DNA from: Sebastes aleutianus
Lineage: Eukaryota > Chordata > Actinopteri > Perciformes > Sebastidae
DNA length: 64,000 nt
Assembly: GCA_916700875.1 (NCBI GenBank)
Contig: CAKAKS010000067.1
Span: forward strand, 8,645,591-8,709,590
Direction of reading: 5' to 3'
Shown: piece after piece, positions 10,211-22,330 of the stretch
How positions within the stretch are numbered: position 1 is the first letter of the stretch
Layout of the letters: the number at the start of each line of letters is the position of its first letter
Translations under genes and position numbers: made by a program
Notes under the pieces: model-generated
Databases searched by the model: none
The model's input: only the letters and a program-made list of their open reading frames with translations
What the model was told of the DNA's origin: nothing

Positions 10211-10625
10211 ATTTTCATGAGAGATTAAATTGCTGAACACTATTCAATTAATTAAGTAATTGCATGGTCTGTAAATTGTCAAAACATTTTTGAAAATGTC
10301 CCGCAAGTTCCCCGAGCCCAGATGTGACGTACACTCAAAAGATATATAGTTTCCTTTCACATAAAACAAAGAAAAGTAGCCAAACTTCACATTGGAGGTG
10401 CTGGAACCAGCAAATTTTGGGTATTTTCCCTTAAAAAATGACTTAAACAATTAATGAATTATTGCAGCTTGAATTTTCTGTTGACCATTCACTGAGTCCA
10501 GCTTCTCAGATATGAATATTTGCTGTTTTGGACTGTTGGTTGGTTAAAACAATTTATATGAAGAAGTCATCTTGGGTCGTGAGAAATCGTGAGGATTTTT
10601 TCACAATTTATTTGACATTCCCCAG
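10205..10625. mobile_element. Degraded copy of the TAGRGCTGCA family
   Basis: Directly follows the preceding copy. It retains the interior motifs (AGTCCAGCTTCTCAGATATG, TTTGGACTGTTGGTTGG) but its ends are eroded. It seems to be composed of more than one fragment. Confidence 0.4.
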
Positions 10626-11520
10626 AGTACATATAGATCAATTAAGATATCCACACTTAAAACCCTTAAAGGGATGACTAAGTACCGGTGATGACTCGGC
10701 GTACACACTCCCCATAAACATCAGTGATATTCTGTAAATATACCTGCTCCCAGGATGCTGCTCTGCTTTTAACCTGGCCATCGATTGGGCCAACCCTGTG
10801 CGAGGTCATTCGCTCCTTCCTCCAGGGCCGTCCTCAGATAACAATGGGCTCTGTGCTTTTCCAAATGTGGAGAGATTTAGTTTTCATTAATTGACACACA
10901 ATTCCCAACCCACCCCCCGCACCCCCTCAGCATACAATTGTCTTTTCATCAGGTGCCAGTCAAACCCTTAGAATACCCATCCCAGGGGAAATCTACAGAG
11001 CAAACTGATTCCTCAGGATGGAGACAAGCAGAAAACCCCTCGAGGTTACCGAACAAACTATCGTAGTACTACAGATAAATCTTTCCCTCTCTACCTCCAT
11101 CAAGGCTGGGTTGTTTCATTTTGATGGGGAATGATCCAATCCAAGAGATAAGATGCTTAGAGCCAACTATTGATGTTACATCATCAGCACCAGAGTACTT
11201 GCTTTACTGGAACTCGTATGTGTAATCATATGAAAGTATAATGGACAAAAGTATATTATATTGCATCTTCTCTATACTAGCTTTATGCTTGAAATGCCTA
11301 ATATTTCTTTGAAGTTATGTCGCTGAATTAGAAATATGTACATCATCCCTCTGCTGTTATTGTTTAGGCAAACTGCAAACCGCATTACTTTTTCATGGAG
11401 CAGAATCTTCATTTCCTGTTTACTGTTTAAAGTTCTTGAACTTAAGAAGTCAATGAAGGCTAAAAATGGCCATACAAATTAAAAACAAAAATCAAATTTC
11501 TGATATATCCATGGCCACTC

Positions 11521-12048
11521 TTAAAGGCACAGTGTGTTGGATTTGGCAGCATCTAGTGATGTGGTTGCAGATGGCAACCAATTAAATACCCCTCCGCCCT
11601 CCCTTTCCAACAGTGCTGTATCATGAGGCGCTGAGTGCAAAACCATGGTAATGCCGTTCACCTCGCTCAGAGGCCATCCTTACTATAATAACACTATTTT
11701 AGGAGCAACGGAAGTCAGACGGCTGGCGGTACCACAGATTTACACTCTGCAGCTCACAGTTTCACAAGCCTGTTGGAGAACTACGGTGGCCTTCAGGTAA
11801 CATAAAAACGTGAAAGGCTCTCTCTAGAGTTAGTGTTTGGTTTGTCCATTCTGGGCTACTGTAGAAACATGGAGGACTCCGTGGAGAAGACCAGCTCCCT
11901 ATGTAGATATGTAGGACTCATTCTAAGCTAACGAAAACACAACGGTTCTTAGTTTCAGGTGATTATACACTAATGAAAACATAGTTATGAATATTCTATT
12001 CTATTCCTGCTAATAGATCCCCCGAAATGTTACACACTGGTCTTTTAA
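11521..12048. mobile_element. TTAA-bounded TIR element, 528 bp
   Basis: Begins TTAAAGGCACAGTGTGT and ends ACACACTGGTCTTTTAA, an imperfect inverted pair, with TTAA on both ends. Non-coding. A shorter, internally deleted copy in the opposite orientation lies at 34852-34993 and shares the ends and the motif GATGTGGTTGCAGATGGCAA. Confidence 0.7.
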
Positions 12049-12982
12049 GCCCAGTGGTGTAGCTACATCAGTTGGTCAGTCTGTTCTTCCAACAGTAAGA
12101 TGTACTACAGTCTTTTTTTGCCCCCCTTGCATTTTTGTCCAGCATCACTGTCAGTCAGATTTAACCAACCCCTTTGCCCATGACACCCTAAAATGAATGG
12201 ATTTCCATGACGTTGATAGATATTTGTAGACAGGAAATTTGGTCATCTAAAGGCACTTTAAGTCAAAACTTGTACAGAGGAAATGTTCATTTTTTATTAT
12301 TATCATTCGTCCACCCCAGAAGCTGAACATTTTGGACACTCCATTAGCTTTCCTCTGGCGCCAACCGCAAATATATCTTTTTTTAAATGCATAATAAATA
12401 CATAAGTACAAGGACGCAAAGACATACATGGAAATAGACAGAAGGAGCTAAGATATCATAATTCAATATATGGATGCAGATAACTTTCTATCCTTGTATT
12501 GCTTTTGATGTTGATGATTCTGTAGCCTTTTCTGTAACGCCACCCTCAGGAAAAACTTCACTCCTTTTGACCCACTTCTGGCTAGGTTAAATGTTTTTTT
12601 GTACCAAAAATGCTTCACAAATACAAAGATTTTGGAGCTGCTAAACAATATTTCTCTGGCGTACCAACAGAAATATTGTTGCTGCAGAATTGAACAGTAC
12701 ATCATTCACAGTATTGGCATTTAAATGTATATATTTCCTGCAAACATAAACCCATCTTTACCTTTGACCTTTACACACAGAAAACTTAAAAGTACTTGCT
12801 GCTGTTTGCAAAACAGAATGATAACACGAGAGTCCGCATTAATTGCAGCAGAGAATGTCAACTTTCATTGATGTGAAAAAAGAAAGAAAACTGGTCACAC
12901 ATGTTGGATATCAACGTTATTATCGTGGTGTGTGGAGGTGGTATTTATGTTTCATCTCTGTATTCCTCTGTGTGTCTCTCAG

Positions 12983-13207
12983 GATGAAGTGGACGAGCTG
13001 CGGGCGGAGATGGAGGAGGTGCGAGACAGCTACCTGGAGGAGGAGGTCTACCAGCTGCAGGAGCTGCGGAGAGACCTGGACCGCTCCAACAAGAACTGCC
13101 GCATCCTGCAATACCGCCTGCGAAAGGCCGAGCAGAAGAGCCTGCGGGTCGCACAGACCGGCCACGTGGACGGAGATATGCTCCGGAGTCTGGAGCAGGA
13201 CCTCAAG
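12983..13207 (+). CDS. mtcl1: mtcl1 coding exon 2 (coiled coil)
   Basis: A phase-0 exon encoding residues 303-377, DEVDELRAEMEEVRDSYLEE onward. The whole exon is a heptad-patterned coiled coil (VYQLQELRRDLDRSNKNCR, then ILQYRLRKAEQKSL), followed by SLEQDLK at the exon end. It closely matches human MTCL1, where this region follows SENDYLK. The acceptor is CTCTCAG ending at 12982 and the donor is GTCTGT from 13208. GC-rich compared with the surrounding intron. Read-through past the donor meets a stop within 50 bp. Confidence 0.96.
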
Positions 13208-13309
13208 GTCTGTGAGAGTGTTTGTGTCGTTGTATTAAGGATTGACCAGTAACAACTGCCAACTACTCACTGTTCTTTTATTCAGTGTTTTTAGATTGTC
13301 CAATTTTCA

Positions 13310-13418
13310 TACCAGAAGATACGATACGATATGATGCAATACTATACGATTACGATACGATTACGGTATGAAGCAAAACGATACGATACGATACAATTAC
13401 GGTGCGAAGGGAAACGAT
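13310..13418. repeat. (ACGAT)n pentanucleotide array, left part
   Basis: Degenerate repeats of ACGAT / ACGATACGATTACGGT. The array resumes at about 13748-13801, so the element at 13420-13752 has probably split one array. Confidence 0.8.
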
Positions 13419-13419
13419 A

Positions 13420-13752
13420 CGATTAGCCGTCAAGTATTTGATTATTCGTCAACTATTTTGATAATCGATTAATCAGTTTGAGTCATTTTTTAAGAAAAAA
13501 AAGTCTAAATTCTGTGATTCCAGCTTCTTAAATGTGAATATATTTTGGTTTCTTTACTCCTCTATGACAATAAACTGAATATCTTTGAGTTGTGGACACA
13601 ACAAGACATTTGAGGACGTCATCTTAGGCTTTGGGAAACACTGATCACCATTTTTTCACCATTTTCGGACACCTTTTTAGACCAAACAACTAATCGATTA
13701 TTCGAGAAAATAATTGACAATGAAAAATATTCGTTAGTTTCATCCCTAATAC
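13420..13752. mobile_element. TAGRGCTGCA-family element inside the ACGAT array
   Basis: Carries ATAATCGATTAATCAGTTTG near the left end and AACTAATCGATTATTCGAGA near the right, with the family interior (AATATCTTTGAGTTG, ACAAGACATTTGAGGACGTC). It ends with TTAGTTTCATCCCTA. Confidence 0.6.
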
Positions 13753-13900
13753 GATGCGATAAGATGCGATATGATGTGATACGAAGCGATACGATACGAT
13801 ATAACTTTATTGTCAGTTTACACTGAAATTCATTTTACATCCTCAGGCAGTTCAGTTAAAAAAATTGACATACAGGTTAAACACAGTTTAAGACACATAA
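13752..13900 (-). mobile_element. LINE-type 3' end, minus orientation
   Basis: On the minus strand this reads GAATTTCAGTGTAAACTGAC, then AATAAAGTTAT followed by ATCGT repeats. This is a retroelement 3' end with a pentanucleotide tail. The 5' limit on the minus strand is uncertain and may extend to about 14275. Confidence 0.5.
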
Positions 13901-14759
13901 GACAGATGCTAAGACACTCATAGACTTACAAAACACACTCAAACAGTTGTGACGATTAAACATATCACATTAAATCCTCTGGATTCAGATCTCATTTAGC
14001 AGCACACTGATTTTGGTTTAGCAACAGGTAAAACTCATGTATAAAAGAACTCTAAATCGCCTGTTGGAGGGCAGAAGTTGGTATTCTCTGTTTAAAACAT
14101 GCGAGGAGTCAGAAGAGTCTGAGCATGCTCTTGTTGTGAGTTTGCCACATATCAGGCCAATAATCTTCGTATAAATTTGGATTTGGTATTGCAAAGTATT
14201 CCCCCAGAATTGTATCATTGCAACCTGTAAAAGCTTTAAAACAGCATCTTAAAGACATGAAAGCTCTCCCCTCAACCCAGACTAATGAAATATTTATATA
14301 TTTTTAACTGGGTTAGAAGTTTCTTAAAGTAGAGTACAGAAACTTTTCAGTGTTGGGAAAACTATGGGAAACTGGATGGCTCCAAGTGAGTAATTAATTT
14401 GTAATAAATCCAAATTGAAATAAAAAAAAAATGCTTAGATAACTTTTCATTCCGACAGTTTAGGGCTTCAACTAGCGAACATTTTCATTATCAATGAATC
14501 ATTTATCTTTTAGTCCATAAAATGTCATAAATAGTTAAAATTATCTAATACAAGTCCCAAGGTGACGTCTCCAAATTGGTCTAACCGTAGCGGGCATGCA
14601 TATGTGTTGGTGTTTAGATCTGAGCCCATATATGAATATATAAATAGTGTATTGTGTGTGTTAAAGGCACATATCATTAAGTATTTATATATCCATTTTG
14701 TATCATCTGTTTGAACTGTAAGTGTTTGTCCTTCAACATATCCGTCCCTGTGATCTCAG

Positions 14760-14918
14760 GTGGCCAAAGACGTGTCGGTGCGTTTGCACAACGAGTTGGA
14801 GAGCGTGGAGGACAAACGCAGCCGAGCCGAGGATGAGAACGAGCTGCTCAGACAGAAGATCATCGAGGTGGAGATCTCCAAACAGGCGCTGCACAACGAG
14901 CTGGAGAGGACCAAAGAG
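14760..14918 (+). CDS. mtcl1: mtcl1 coding exon 3 (coiled coil)
   Basis: A phase-0 exon of 159 bp encoding residues 378-430, VAKDVSVRLHNELESVEDKR and onward to LHNELERTKE. It continues the N-terminal coiled coil and matches human MTCL1 with few changes (VEISKQAL and NELER are intact). The acceptor is GATCTCAG ending at 14759 and the donor is GTGAGA from 14919. The following intron is 37 kb, the largest in the window. Confidence 0.96.
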
Positions 14919-15894
14919 GTGAGAGGATGATGATGGAGAGGCTGTTGCAGCTCGTGGGGAAACATTTGCTTTTATCTCCGTAGATGCTAATCGTCCAGAT
15001 CTACACAGAAATATCGTAATCTTGAGAATCTGTTTGGGCATAGTGGTGAATGATGATACTGGTTAGAGAGTATTGAGAGTGAGCTGTGGTAATCATCAGA
15101 ATAGCAGTGAAACCGTTTGCACAGGATGAATCTCCAGCCTACCACGAGACACTCGTCAATGTTGTGGCCTCTTAACTTCCTGCATATAAACAAGGGGATC
15201 AATGTTGATCACCGGCCTGATCAGCAGGGTCACTGCAGTGAATTAATTCCATCAATCACTTCCTTGACAGCCCTTTCAAAACAATTGCTTTGTGCAATGA
15301 TGCATGTTATTTTTTAACACCTTACAACAATATATGAACATGTCCTTATTTACTGCTTAATTCTGGTAGAATAGTTGCAGAAGAAATGGTGGGTTAGATG
15401 CGTTTTTGGAAGTACTACACGTTTACTACAGATATTCAGATAGAGCTACAGTACTACACAATAATACCTGAAGCTGCAAACCACCCCTCCCACTCACAGC
15501 TGAGGTGTTTTTAAGAGGTAACCTCCAGGCCAAAAAAGAAATCCAGTCAGTTCCCATAAACGTCTATCTGGAAAGAAGTTCAGCAGCTTTCCCTCGAGCA
15601 AAGACTCTTTCCACCCGTTTAGCTCTGCAAAATGAAAGAGTTTACAAATACTTTGTGAATTCAGCCAGTCAGTCTGTTGGTATCTGTTGTTTTTTTAAAC
15701 ACAGGAAAACCTGCTAAAAAATAGGCAATAACCTCCTTTCCCATTGCCAGTAGACAAGTGTGACTTTATGTTTTTTTTTCTGCTGTGTCATGTTCGATGA
15801 GACAAACGGGATAGCAAACAGTGAAAATGTTGCGGTGGTTACTTCTTTTTTTTATATATTTCTGTCGCTTATTCAGTCTCTCTTTCAAACTCTC

Positions 15895-16765
15895 AAACCA
15901 GAGTCGGTGATTGTTGAAACAGTGGAAAAACCAACAGAGAAGGTTTTGATGAGTTTTATTTTGTTTCTGCAGAGTTTGAATGAAATGTGATTTACAATGA
16001 CCAGCAAGGTGAAATAACTGTTTCTGTCAATGAAGTCTGGTAGCTTTGAGAAGCGCATATAACGTCTGTTTCTTTCACTTCTAACTCTGTAAATTAAGGG
16101 TTTACTTTGACCAAATCAGAGTTGGTGATTGTTGAAACGGTGGAATGTCTAACAAAGACGGTTTTGATGAGTTTAATTTTGTTTCTGTCGAGTTTGAATG
16201 AAGTGTGTTTTACGATGATCAGTGAGGTAAAATTACTGTTTCTGTTGATGGAGCCGGGCAGCTTTGAGAAGTGCATATAACGTCTGTTTCTTTTCACATC
16301 CAACTCTGTGAATTAAGGATTTATTTTGACCAAACCAGAGTTGGGGATTGTTGGAACAGTGGAAAGACAAGACGGTTTTGATGAGTTTTATTTTGTTTCT
16401 GTAGAGTTTGAATGAAATGTGTTTTACAATGACTAGCAAGGTAAAATAACTGTTTCAGTCTATGAAGTCTCAAAGCTCTGAGAAGCGCAGATAACGTCTG
16501 TTTCTTGTCACATCTAACTTGGTGAATTAAGGGTTTATTCCAACCAAATCAGAGTTGGTGATTGTTGGAACAGTGGAATGTCTAACAAAGACAGTTTTGA
16601 TGAGTTTTATTTTGTTTCTGTAGAGTTTGAATGAAGTGTGTTTTGATAAACCAGCGAGGTGAAATTACTGTTTCTGTCAACGGAGTCTGGTAGCTTTGAG
16701 AAGTGAATATACTGGCTGTTTTTTTCACATCTATCTCAGTGAATTAGGGGTTTATATTGACCGCA
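15895..16765 (+). repeat. 218 bp tandem repeat, four units
   Basis: Four consecutive units are marked by GAGTyGGTGATTGTTGrAAC at about 15901, 16119, 16338 and 16552, a spacing of 214-219 bp. Each unit contains TTTTGATGAGTTTTATTTTG, GAGGTAAAATTACTGTTTCT and CTTTGAGAAG. The second and third elements also occur in the fold-back element of the rab12 3' UTR (about 4324-4375), so the array appears to be amplified from a piece of that transposon family. Confidence 0.85.
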
Positions 16766-19029
16766 TATTAATTGTATGTTTTGTACAGTGATCATAATTA
16801 TAATAGTTGTTGATTTTATTTATATTCATTTTATTATATATTCACTTCACCGTGCGTCACATAGCATCTTATGTGTGTGTCCACCTGGGCGTCATGTTTC
16901 CATCACTGCCGATCGGAGCTGAAGCCGATAAATATCCGTCACTACTGCAGAGTCATTTGTCCCTGGAATGAATGTCGATTGTAACCTTTCCCACTAAAGA
17001 CAAAAGCCAGATGTTAGTGGGTGTTAGTGGGTTTTTTCCAGTGGGAAAAGGGCTTTATATTGTTATTTTCAGAGTAATTTAAGTTTCTCAGAAATCAATT
17101 AACCATTTATTGGTATCTCAGTGGTACAATACACGATCCAGGACACTTTTTATGAAAAAAGATATATGCGCTTTTTTTTTTTTTTTGGCTGCAAGTCCAA
17201 AAGTTTTTAACACACATCAAATTAGTTATATATGTTGATATGATATAAGAGAATGTCAGTGTTTCAGTGATATAACAACCATTTTGATAGGAGATTTAGT
17301 ATCAAACATGTACTTATAGTATTTTAATTTGAATAGATCTTGCCACAGCTTCCATTCTGATTTGGGTGATGTTTACAGGAAGTATAATGTTACGATAGAG
17401 TCATAAAGTTAGATATTTAAATACACCTGAGCCATTTTTTAGCCTTGTTTGTTTATTTGTTTACATTTTGATGAATCTGCACCATAGAAAGTCATAATTT
17501 GCACTGTAACTATGGATGTACAGACACACTTCCAATTCATGTTGTTTTTAATATGTTCAAACATATCAGATTAATTAAATTGGCATTAGAGTCTTCAGTA
17601 TATGTATAGTGAGCTACTGATGGTATTTGCACCCCTGTTTAACAGTGTAGCTGTAGAATTCTGACCTTTCTCTATGAGCTTTTGTATCATCGTTACTCTC
17701 ATGTTGCTCAGTGGAGAGTATTTGGAGTAAGGTCTTCTTGCAGGTAATGAGATGAGCGGAGGCTATTCTCAGTGCTGCCAGGGTTCAGCTGCTTAGACTA
17801 AATCGATTTTGACAGCAGGTAACATGCCGTCTGGCAGCGGAGAGAAAGTAGGCTAATACCACACCAGTCAGCATGGAGATGTGGCTTTCTTTTGGCAGCT
17901 GGATACTTTTTTTAGTATCGTCCCACGTGCTGCCGCTTTGATTGCCAGCTTGTGCCACAGTGACCTCTAATACATGCCTCTCCAAATAGGTCTACCGCTG
18001 GTTGAAAATCTATATTCTGAGCCAGTTTATGACCTTAACTATCTGTGTTTGCAACATTGTTGTTTTTAAAGGCAACTTATCAGCCCCCGACTGAGCTGCA
18101 TGTGCTCGGACGAAGACAGAAAATCCATATTCTAGTCCAGATGTGCTAATGCAGCAAATGCAAGCTCCGGTTTTTGTTGTCGTCGCTCGACACTGGTAAC
18201 CTTTCGGAAGAAAATGATTGTAAGGCTGAAGTGAGGGGACGCTACACATGAGGAGTTTTTTAATTTGCACAGCAGTTGCAGCAGTTGCAGGACTGGTGGT
18301 GGCTCAAGACCCTTAATTCTGAGCAGTATTGCGATACAAAGGATGACACAGACTCTCTTGTAAACAGAGAAACAGGCGAGGGAGTCAGAGAGAGGCTCAG
18401 ATAGCGGCTGCTCCAAATGATTGCAGATTTTTTTTTGTGTTCCCCCGAGGTTTGTCCCAGAAAAACACAAGCCGTCTCTGAATCTGCACTTCGACATCAC
18501 GTGACTCCATGTCTCTTCCCCCCAGTCCTTACCAGAAGCGCGCTTTATAATGCAGCACCCCAATATTTTCATTTTGTTGCATGGAAATACACAGTTTCTT
18601 TGTCTGGGATTTTTCCTGTAGTTTAATCAGCATGTAGTCATTTTGTCTGTAATTCCCGTGAAATCCATAATGCACAGCAGGTGACCTGTTTATTCTTTTT
18701 TATTGTTGGTAGCAGGGGATGATAAGAGTATTTACAAACATTTAGTTCGGGATGCATTTCAATGAATGAATGTAAGAATCTGCCCTCTGCTCTTGGAGTT
18801 GCTCAGTCACAGAGATAAACCTCGTAGGAGAGGGAAGTAGCACGTTTCACTGATAAGAATGTGGTTCAACTGGACTGACAGGTTGTTGCTTTCCCTTCCT
18901 GTTTTAATAAGGCATTGTAAATCGTGACCCAGGTTTAATGTAAAGCAGTGAAAAGCAGAAAACTCTCCACACTCCTTTAGATTTTTACTAGTTTTTCTTA
19001 ATTACACCTGAGGCACCTGTGTCTTCTTC

Positions 19030-19720
19030 CATTTAGTTTTTTATAATAATAATAATAATAATAATAACGTAATTTATAAAGCACTTTTTTTACAGGAGCT
19101 GTAGCTCAAAGTGAAAATACAAATGCAACACAGTCAGACAAGGACAGATAGGCAATATTATAATTAGACAATAAGAGGACAGTGGATGCTAAAATACATT
19201 AGTGAAATTAGACAATTAGTAAAAAAATAATTAAAATACATAATAATAAATATAATGGAATTAATTACAAGCCAAATTAATTAAACAGGTTTTCAGCTGT
19301 CTTTTAAAAATGTTCACAGAGCCCGCACCTCTTTTACATTTTGGTAGGGTATTTCATAATTATGGAGCATAGTTTAAAAAAGATACGCTGCCTATTTTCC
19401 TGAGTATATACAGTAATTGGGTGTATTTAAAAACCCAGCGGTAAAAGATCTGAGAGCTCATTAAGGATTATAACAAGTAAAAGAAGCTTAAAATCTATTC
19501 TAATAGGTACTGGGAGCCTATGGAGTGTAGCTAAAACCGGGGTAATATGCTCTCTCTTCCTTGTTTTGGTTAAAAGTCTAGCTGGCAGCGCAGTTCTGAA
19601 TCAGTTGAAAATTTTCAATTGACTGTTTTCAGAAGGCCAAGAAAAAAGAGCATTGCAATAGTCTCATCTATTTGAAATAAAAGCATGAATAAGTTTACAT
19701 TTTAAACGATCACCACTGCA
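19030..19720 (+). mobile_element. Old dispersed repeat with (ATA)n start
   Basis: Begins with an (ATA)n tract (19043-19068), then ACGTAATTTATAAAGCACTT. The right part contains GGGAGCCTATGGAGTGTAGC and GAGCATTGCAATAGTCTCAT, phrases I recognise from a common teleost dispersed repeat. No coding frame. Its ends are not defined; it abuts the element at 19722. Confidence 0.45.
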
Positions 19721-19721
19721 G

Positions 19722-20380
19722 TTAAAGCTGCAGTAGGCAGAATATTTTTGCCATCATTGGGCCAAAATTCCATAATAACCTTTCGGCATATTGTAATTTA
19801 GTCTGTTTTGAGATAACTAGACTTCTGCACCTCCTCATGGCTCTGTTTTCAGGCTTTAAAAAAATCTAGCCTGTGACGGGAGACTTTGGCCAATCACAGG
19901 TCATTTTGTTCCTACTGAGTGTTCCTATTGGCAGGTGGACGGTGCTTGGTATTTCCTCAATTTGATCTCAACATAGCTGCCGGGTCACAAACGTTCACAG
20001 TACTAAACAGTAGCTAAACAGTACACTACAAGATGTTTCTGAAAACATTTGAGGAGAGAAATATACATTAGAGTAACAGAATATTGATTCATATTTGATC
20101 AGCGCTGCCTAGTTTGACCGTTTCATCGCAGTTCGCGAGTGATTGATAGCTGCTCAGAGACGGCAGCTGGACGGCAGGCCCCAGCTCGGCTCTGACTGGT
20201 TGTTTTCCTCCGGTCTGTGAAATCTTGCAGATGCCATTGGAGCACCGGAGGACACAGATTTGGCACATGATTTTTTTCAGATTACCTGTCTCATGTACTA
20301 CTGTCAGGAAATAGTGCCCATTTTATAAAAATAACTTTTTTTAATCATATTTGCTCCAATCCTACCTACTGCTGCTTTAA
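19722..20380. mobile_element. TTAA-bounded TIR element, 659 bp
   Basis: Begins TTAAAGCTGCAGTAGGCAG and ends CCTACCTACTGCTGCTTTAA, an inverted pair over about 20 bp with TTAA at both ends. No protein is encoded. A partial copy in the opposite orientation lies at about 52683-53045 (shared motifs AAACATCTTGTAGTGAACTG and GTCAAACTAGGCAGCG). Confidence 0.75.
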
Positions 20381-21582
20381 GTGGTAACACATTTTTAGAA
20401 TACAAAAAGCTTCGTCAGTTAATTTTCCTGTTTTTCTGACCACATTGGTAAAAGAGCAACTGACCCCAGATAGTTTAGACATCTCTGGCCTTTAAAGCCC
20501 ATCTCTTCCCTTTGCCTGTGCCTGTTCTCTGCTATCAGAGGCTACACACTGTGACTCCAGCCCAGAGATTGGCACCCCTGCATGGATTAATCCAACAAGA
20601 AGGCCTGTTATAAAACAGCCTGGCGTGTTTCGGCACACTCTGATGGGAGGGGAGAGCAAGAGAGAAAAAGACAAAGAGGCGGAGTGGCAGAGAATGGCTG
20701 TAATCAGATGGCTGTAGGCCCTGTCTGCCTGCGATACGACCACAGCTCCACAGCTTACACACCTGATATTAAACAGTTTAGGAGGGCGGGTTGACAGGAC
20801 CCTCTGTTGTTACAATATCGGCCCAAGGAGCAAATTGCTGCTGCTGTTGCTTCTGTGTGGTCAGTATGAAGGCAAACAACGATCAGTGGAGAGATTTTTC
20901 ATTCCTCTGACATTTGAAGAAAAGGCCCACTGATAACGTGTAATGAAACGGAACTAATGAAACGTCAACGTGCATAACACGAGCATCAGGTGATTTATTA
21001 GGTGCTCTCTGTCCCCGTGATAAGTTCATCTTTCATTACGGCAGAATGATAATCCTTTGTGCTGCTTGTTGACATACAGAAGCACTGAGCTGACATCAGA
21101 TCTCATGAGAACAGCACGCAGTCAAAAGACAAAGTCAACATATTTTATAACACATTTTGGAGGCGCTCTCCTGCAGTGGAGTTGTAGGAGTATTTTACTG
21201 TGCCAAGTAAGATTATGCTCCTCTTTGAAGCAGCTGCAATTACATTATTACATATTGAGTACCCTCATTTTGTAGGCAGTCAATCATTTTCTTTAAAGGG
21301 AATAGTTACCCAAATTACAAAAAAATATGTCCCTCCAGTGGTATCTAGCCACGCAGACAGCTTTCATAGGGACTACTTCTTTGGTAAAAAGTAGTTCCAA
21401 AGAAAACTGCAAGGTCTGACGATTATTGAGTGACTAGGACTTTGATTCTGGAAACTCACATTATTGTTGAACTTTTTACTTTTTTATTTTTTTGCGTCGG
21501 TGCGACGAACAAAACAAAACTTCATTCACCTGGAGGCAGAAATCAGAAATGATATAAGAATTCTTTTTGCATGGTTAGTATA

Positions 21583-22080
21583 GGGCTGCAACTAATACTA
21601 ATATATATCAACATCTATAAAATATCATAATTACACACATTACAAAAACTGCTTGTTTTGTCCAACTAACTCCTAAACATGTATAAAACAGAGTAGAGTT
21701 GAAACAATTAGTCAATTAATGGATTCCTCAAACAACAGAAAAGGCAACTACTTTGATAATCAATTCATCATTTCAGTCATTTTCTAACCAAAAATAGTGA
21801 AAAGATTCTGAATATTTTCAGGATCCACTTTCTCAAATGAGATTTGATGCTTTTCTTTGTCATATATCATTGTAAATTGAATAGCTTTGGGTTAATTGGA
21901 CTAAATTAGCAATTTCAAGACAACACTTTGGGCCCTGGGAAATTTTTAGACTAAATTACTAATTGATTATAGTAATAAAAATAGATTAATCGATAATGAA
22001 AATAATAGTTTGTTGCTGCCCTAAAAAAAAAAACTTCACATTTGAGAAGATGGACCAGGGAATTGGTTTGCAGCTCTAAT
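21583..22080. mobile_element. TAGRGCTGCA-family element nested within its own family
   Basis: The outer copy starts AGGGCTGCAACTAATAC at 21583 and ends GGTTTGCAGCTCTAAT near 22080. A second copy, about 21693-22025, interrupts it and ends TTTGTTGCTGCCCT. Confidence 0.5.
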
Positions 22081-22099
22081 TGACACCTTTGTTATATCT

Positions 22100-22330
22100 C
22101 TACAGTAAATATAAAGCCACACCTAGCAGCTAGTTAGCCTAGCTTTGCATAAGGACTGGAAACCTTTCCGCCTACCAACACCTCTCGTGGAAAATAGCCA
22201 TCCTCTAAACATCTGAGACGTCAGCTAGCACAGTTGTGTTTAACAGAGTATTGGCAGCATTTGCATTTTTTTCACGCATGTAAAAATAGGAATCGAGGGC
22301 ATCTCCGAGAGTTACCCCTACCTCGTGTTT
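22100..22330. repeat. Dispersed repeat fragment (AGCTAGTTAGCCTAGC)
   Basis: Contains AGCTAGTTAGCCTAGCTTTG and AAGGACTGGAAAC. A related phrase (GATTAGCTTAGCATAGCATA, then AAGACTGGAAAC) occurs at about 35093-35120. Limits are uncertain. Confidence 0.4.

Larger units (their letters stand above)
7887..12982 (+). other. mtcl1: mtcl1 intron 1
   Basis: A 5.1 kb intron. It starts with a 21 bp minisatellite and a LINE-like 3' tail (to about 8640). Short inverted-repeat elements lie at about 9922-10625 and at 11521-12048. The stretches 8640-9920, 10626-11520 and 12049-12982 show no gene and no repeat I can name, apart from short simple tracts and a degraded SINE-like piece near 8785-8860. It ends at acceptor TCTCTCAG. 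Confidence 0.85.
13208..14759 (+). other. mtcl1: mtcl1 intron 2
   Basis: A 1552 bp intron. It contains a split (ACGAT)n array with a TAGRGCTGCA-family element inside it, and a reverse-oriented retroelement 3' end. A further family copy is at about 14455-14600. I recognise nothing in 14275-14450 or 14600-14759. Confidence 0.85.

Noticed and set aside
15895..16765. CRISPR-like regular repeats
   Set aside because: The units are 218 bp tandem repeats without spacers in a vertebrate intron; no CRISPR array is present anywhere in the window.
18132..18572. 146 codon minus-strand frame in intron 3
   Set aside because: No recognisable domain, no splice or promoter context, ordinary intron composition.
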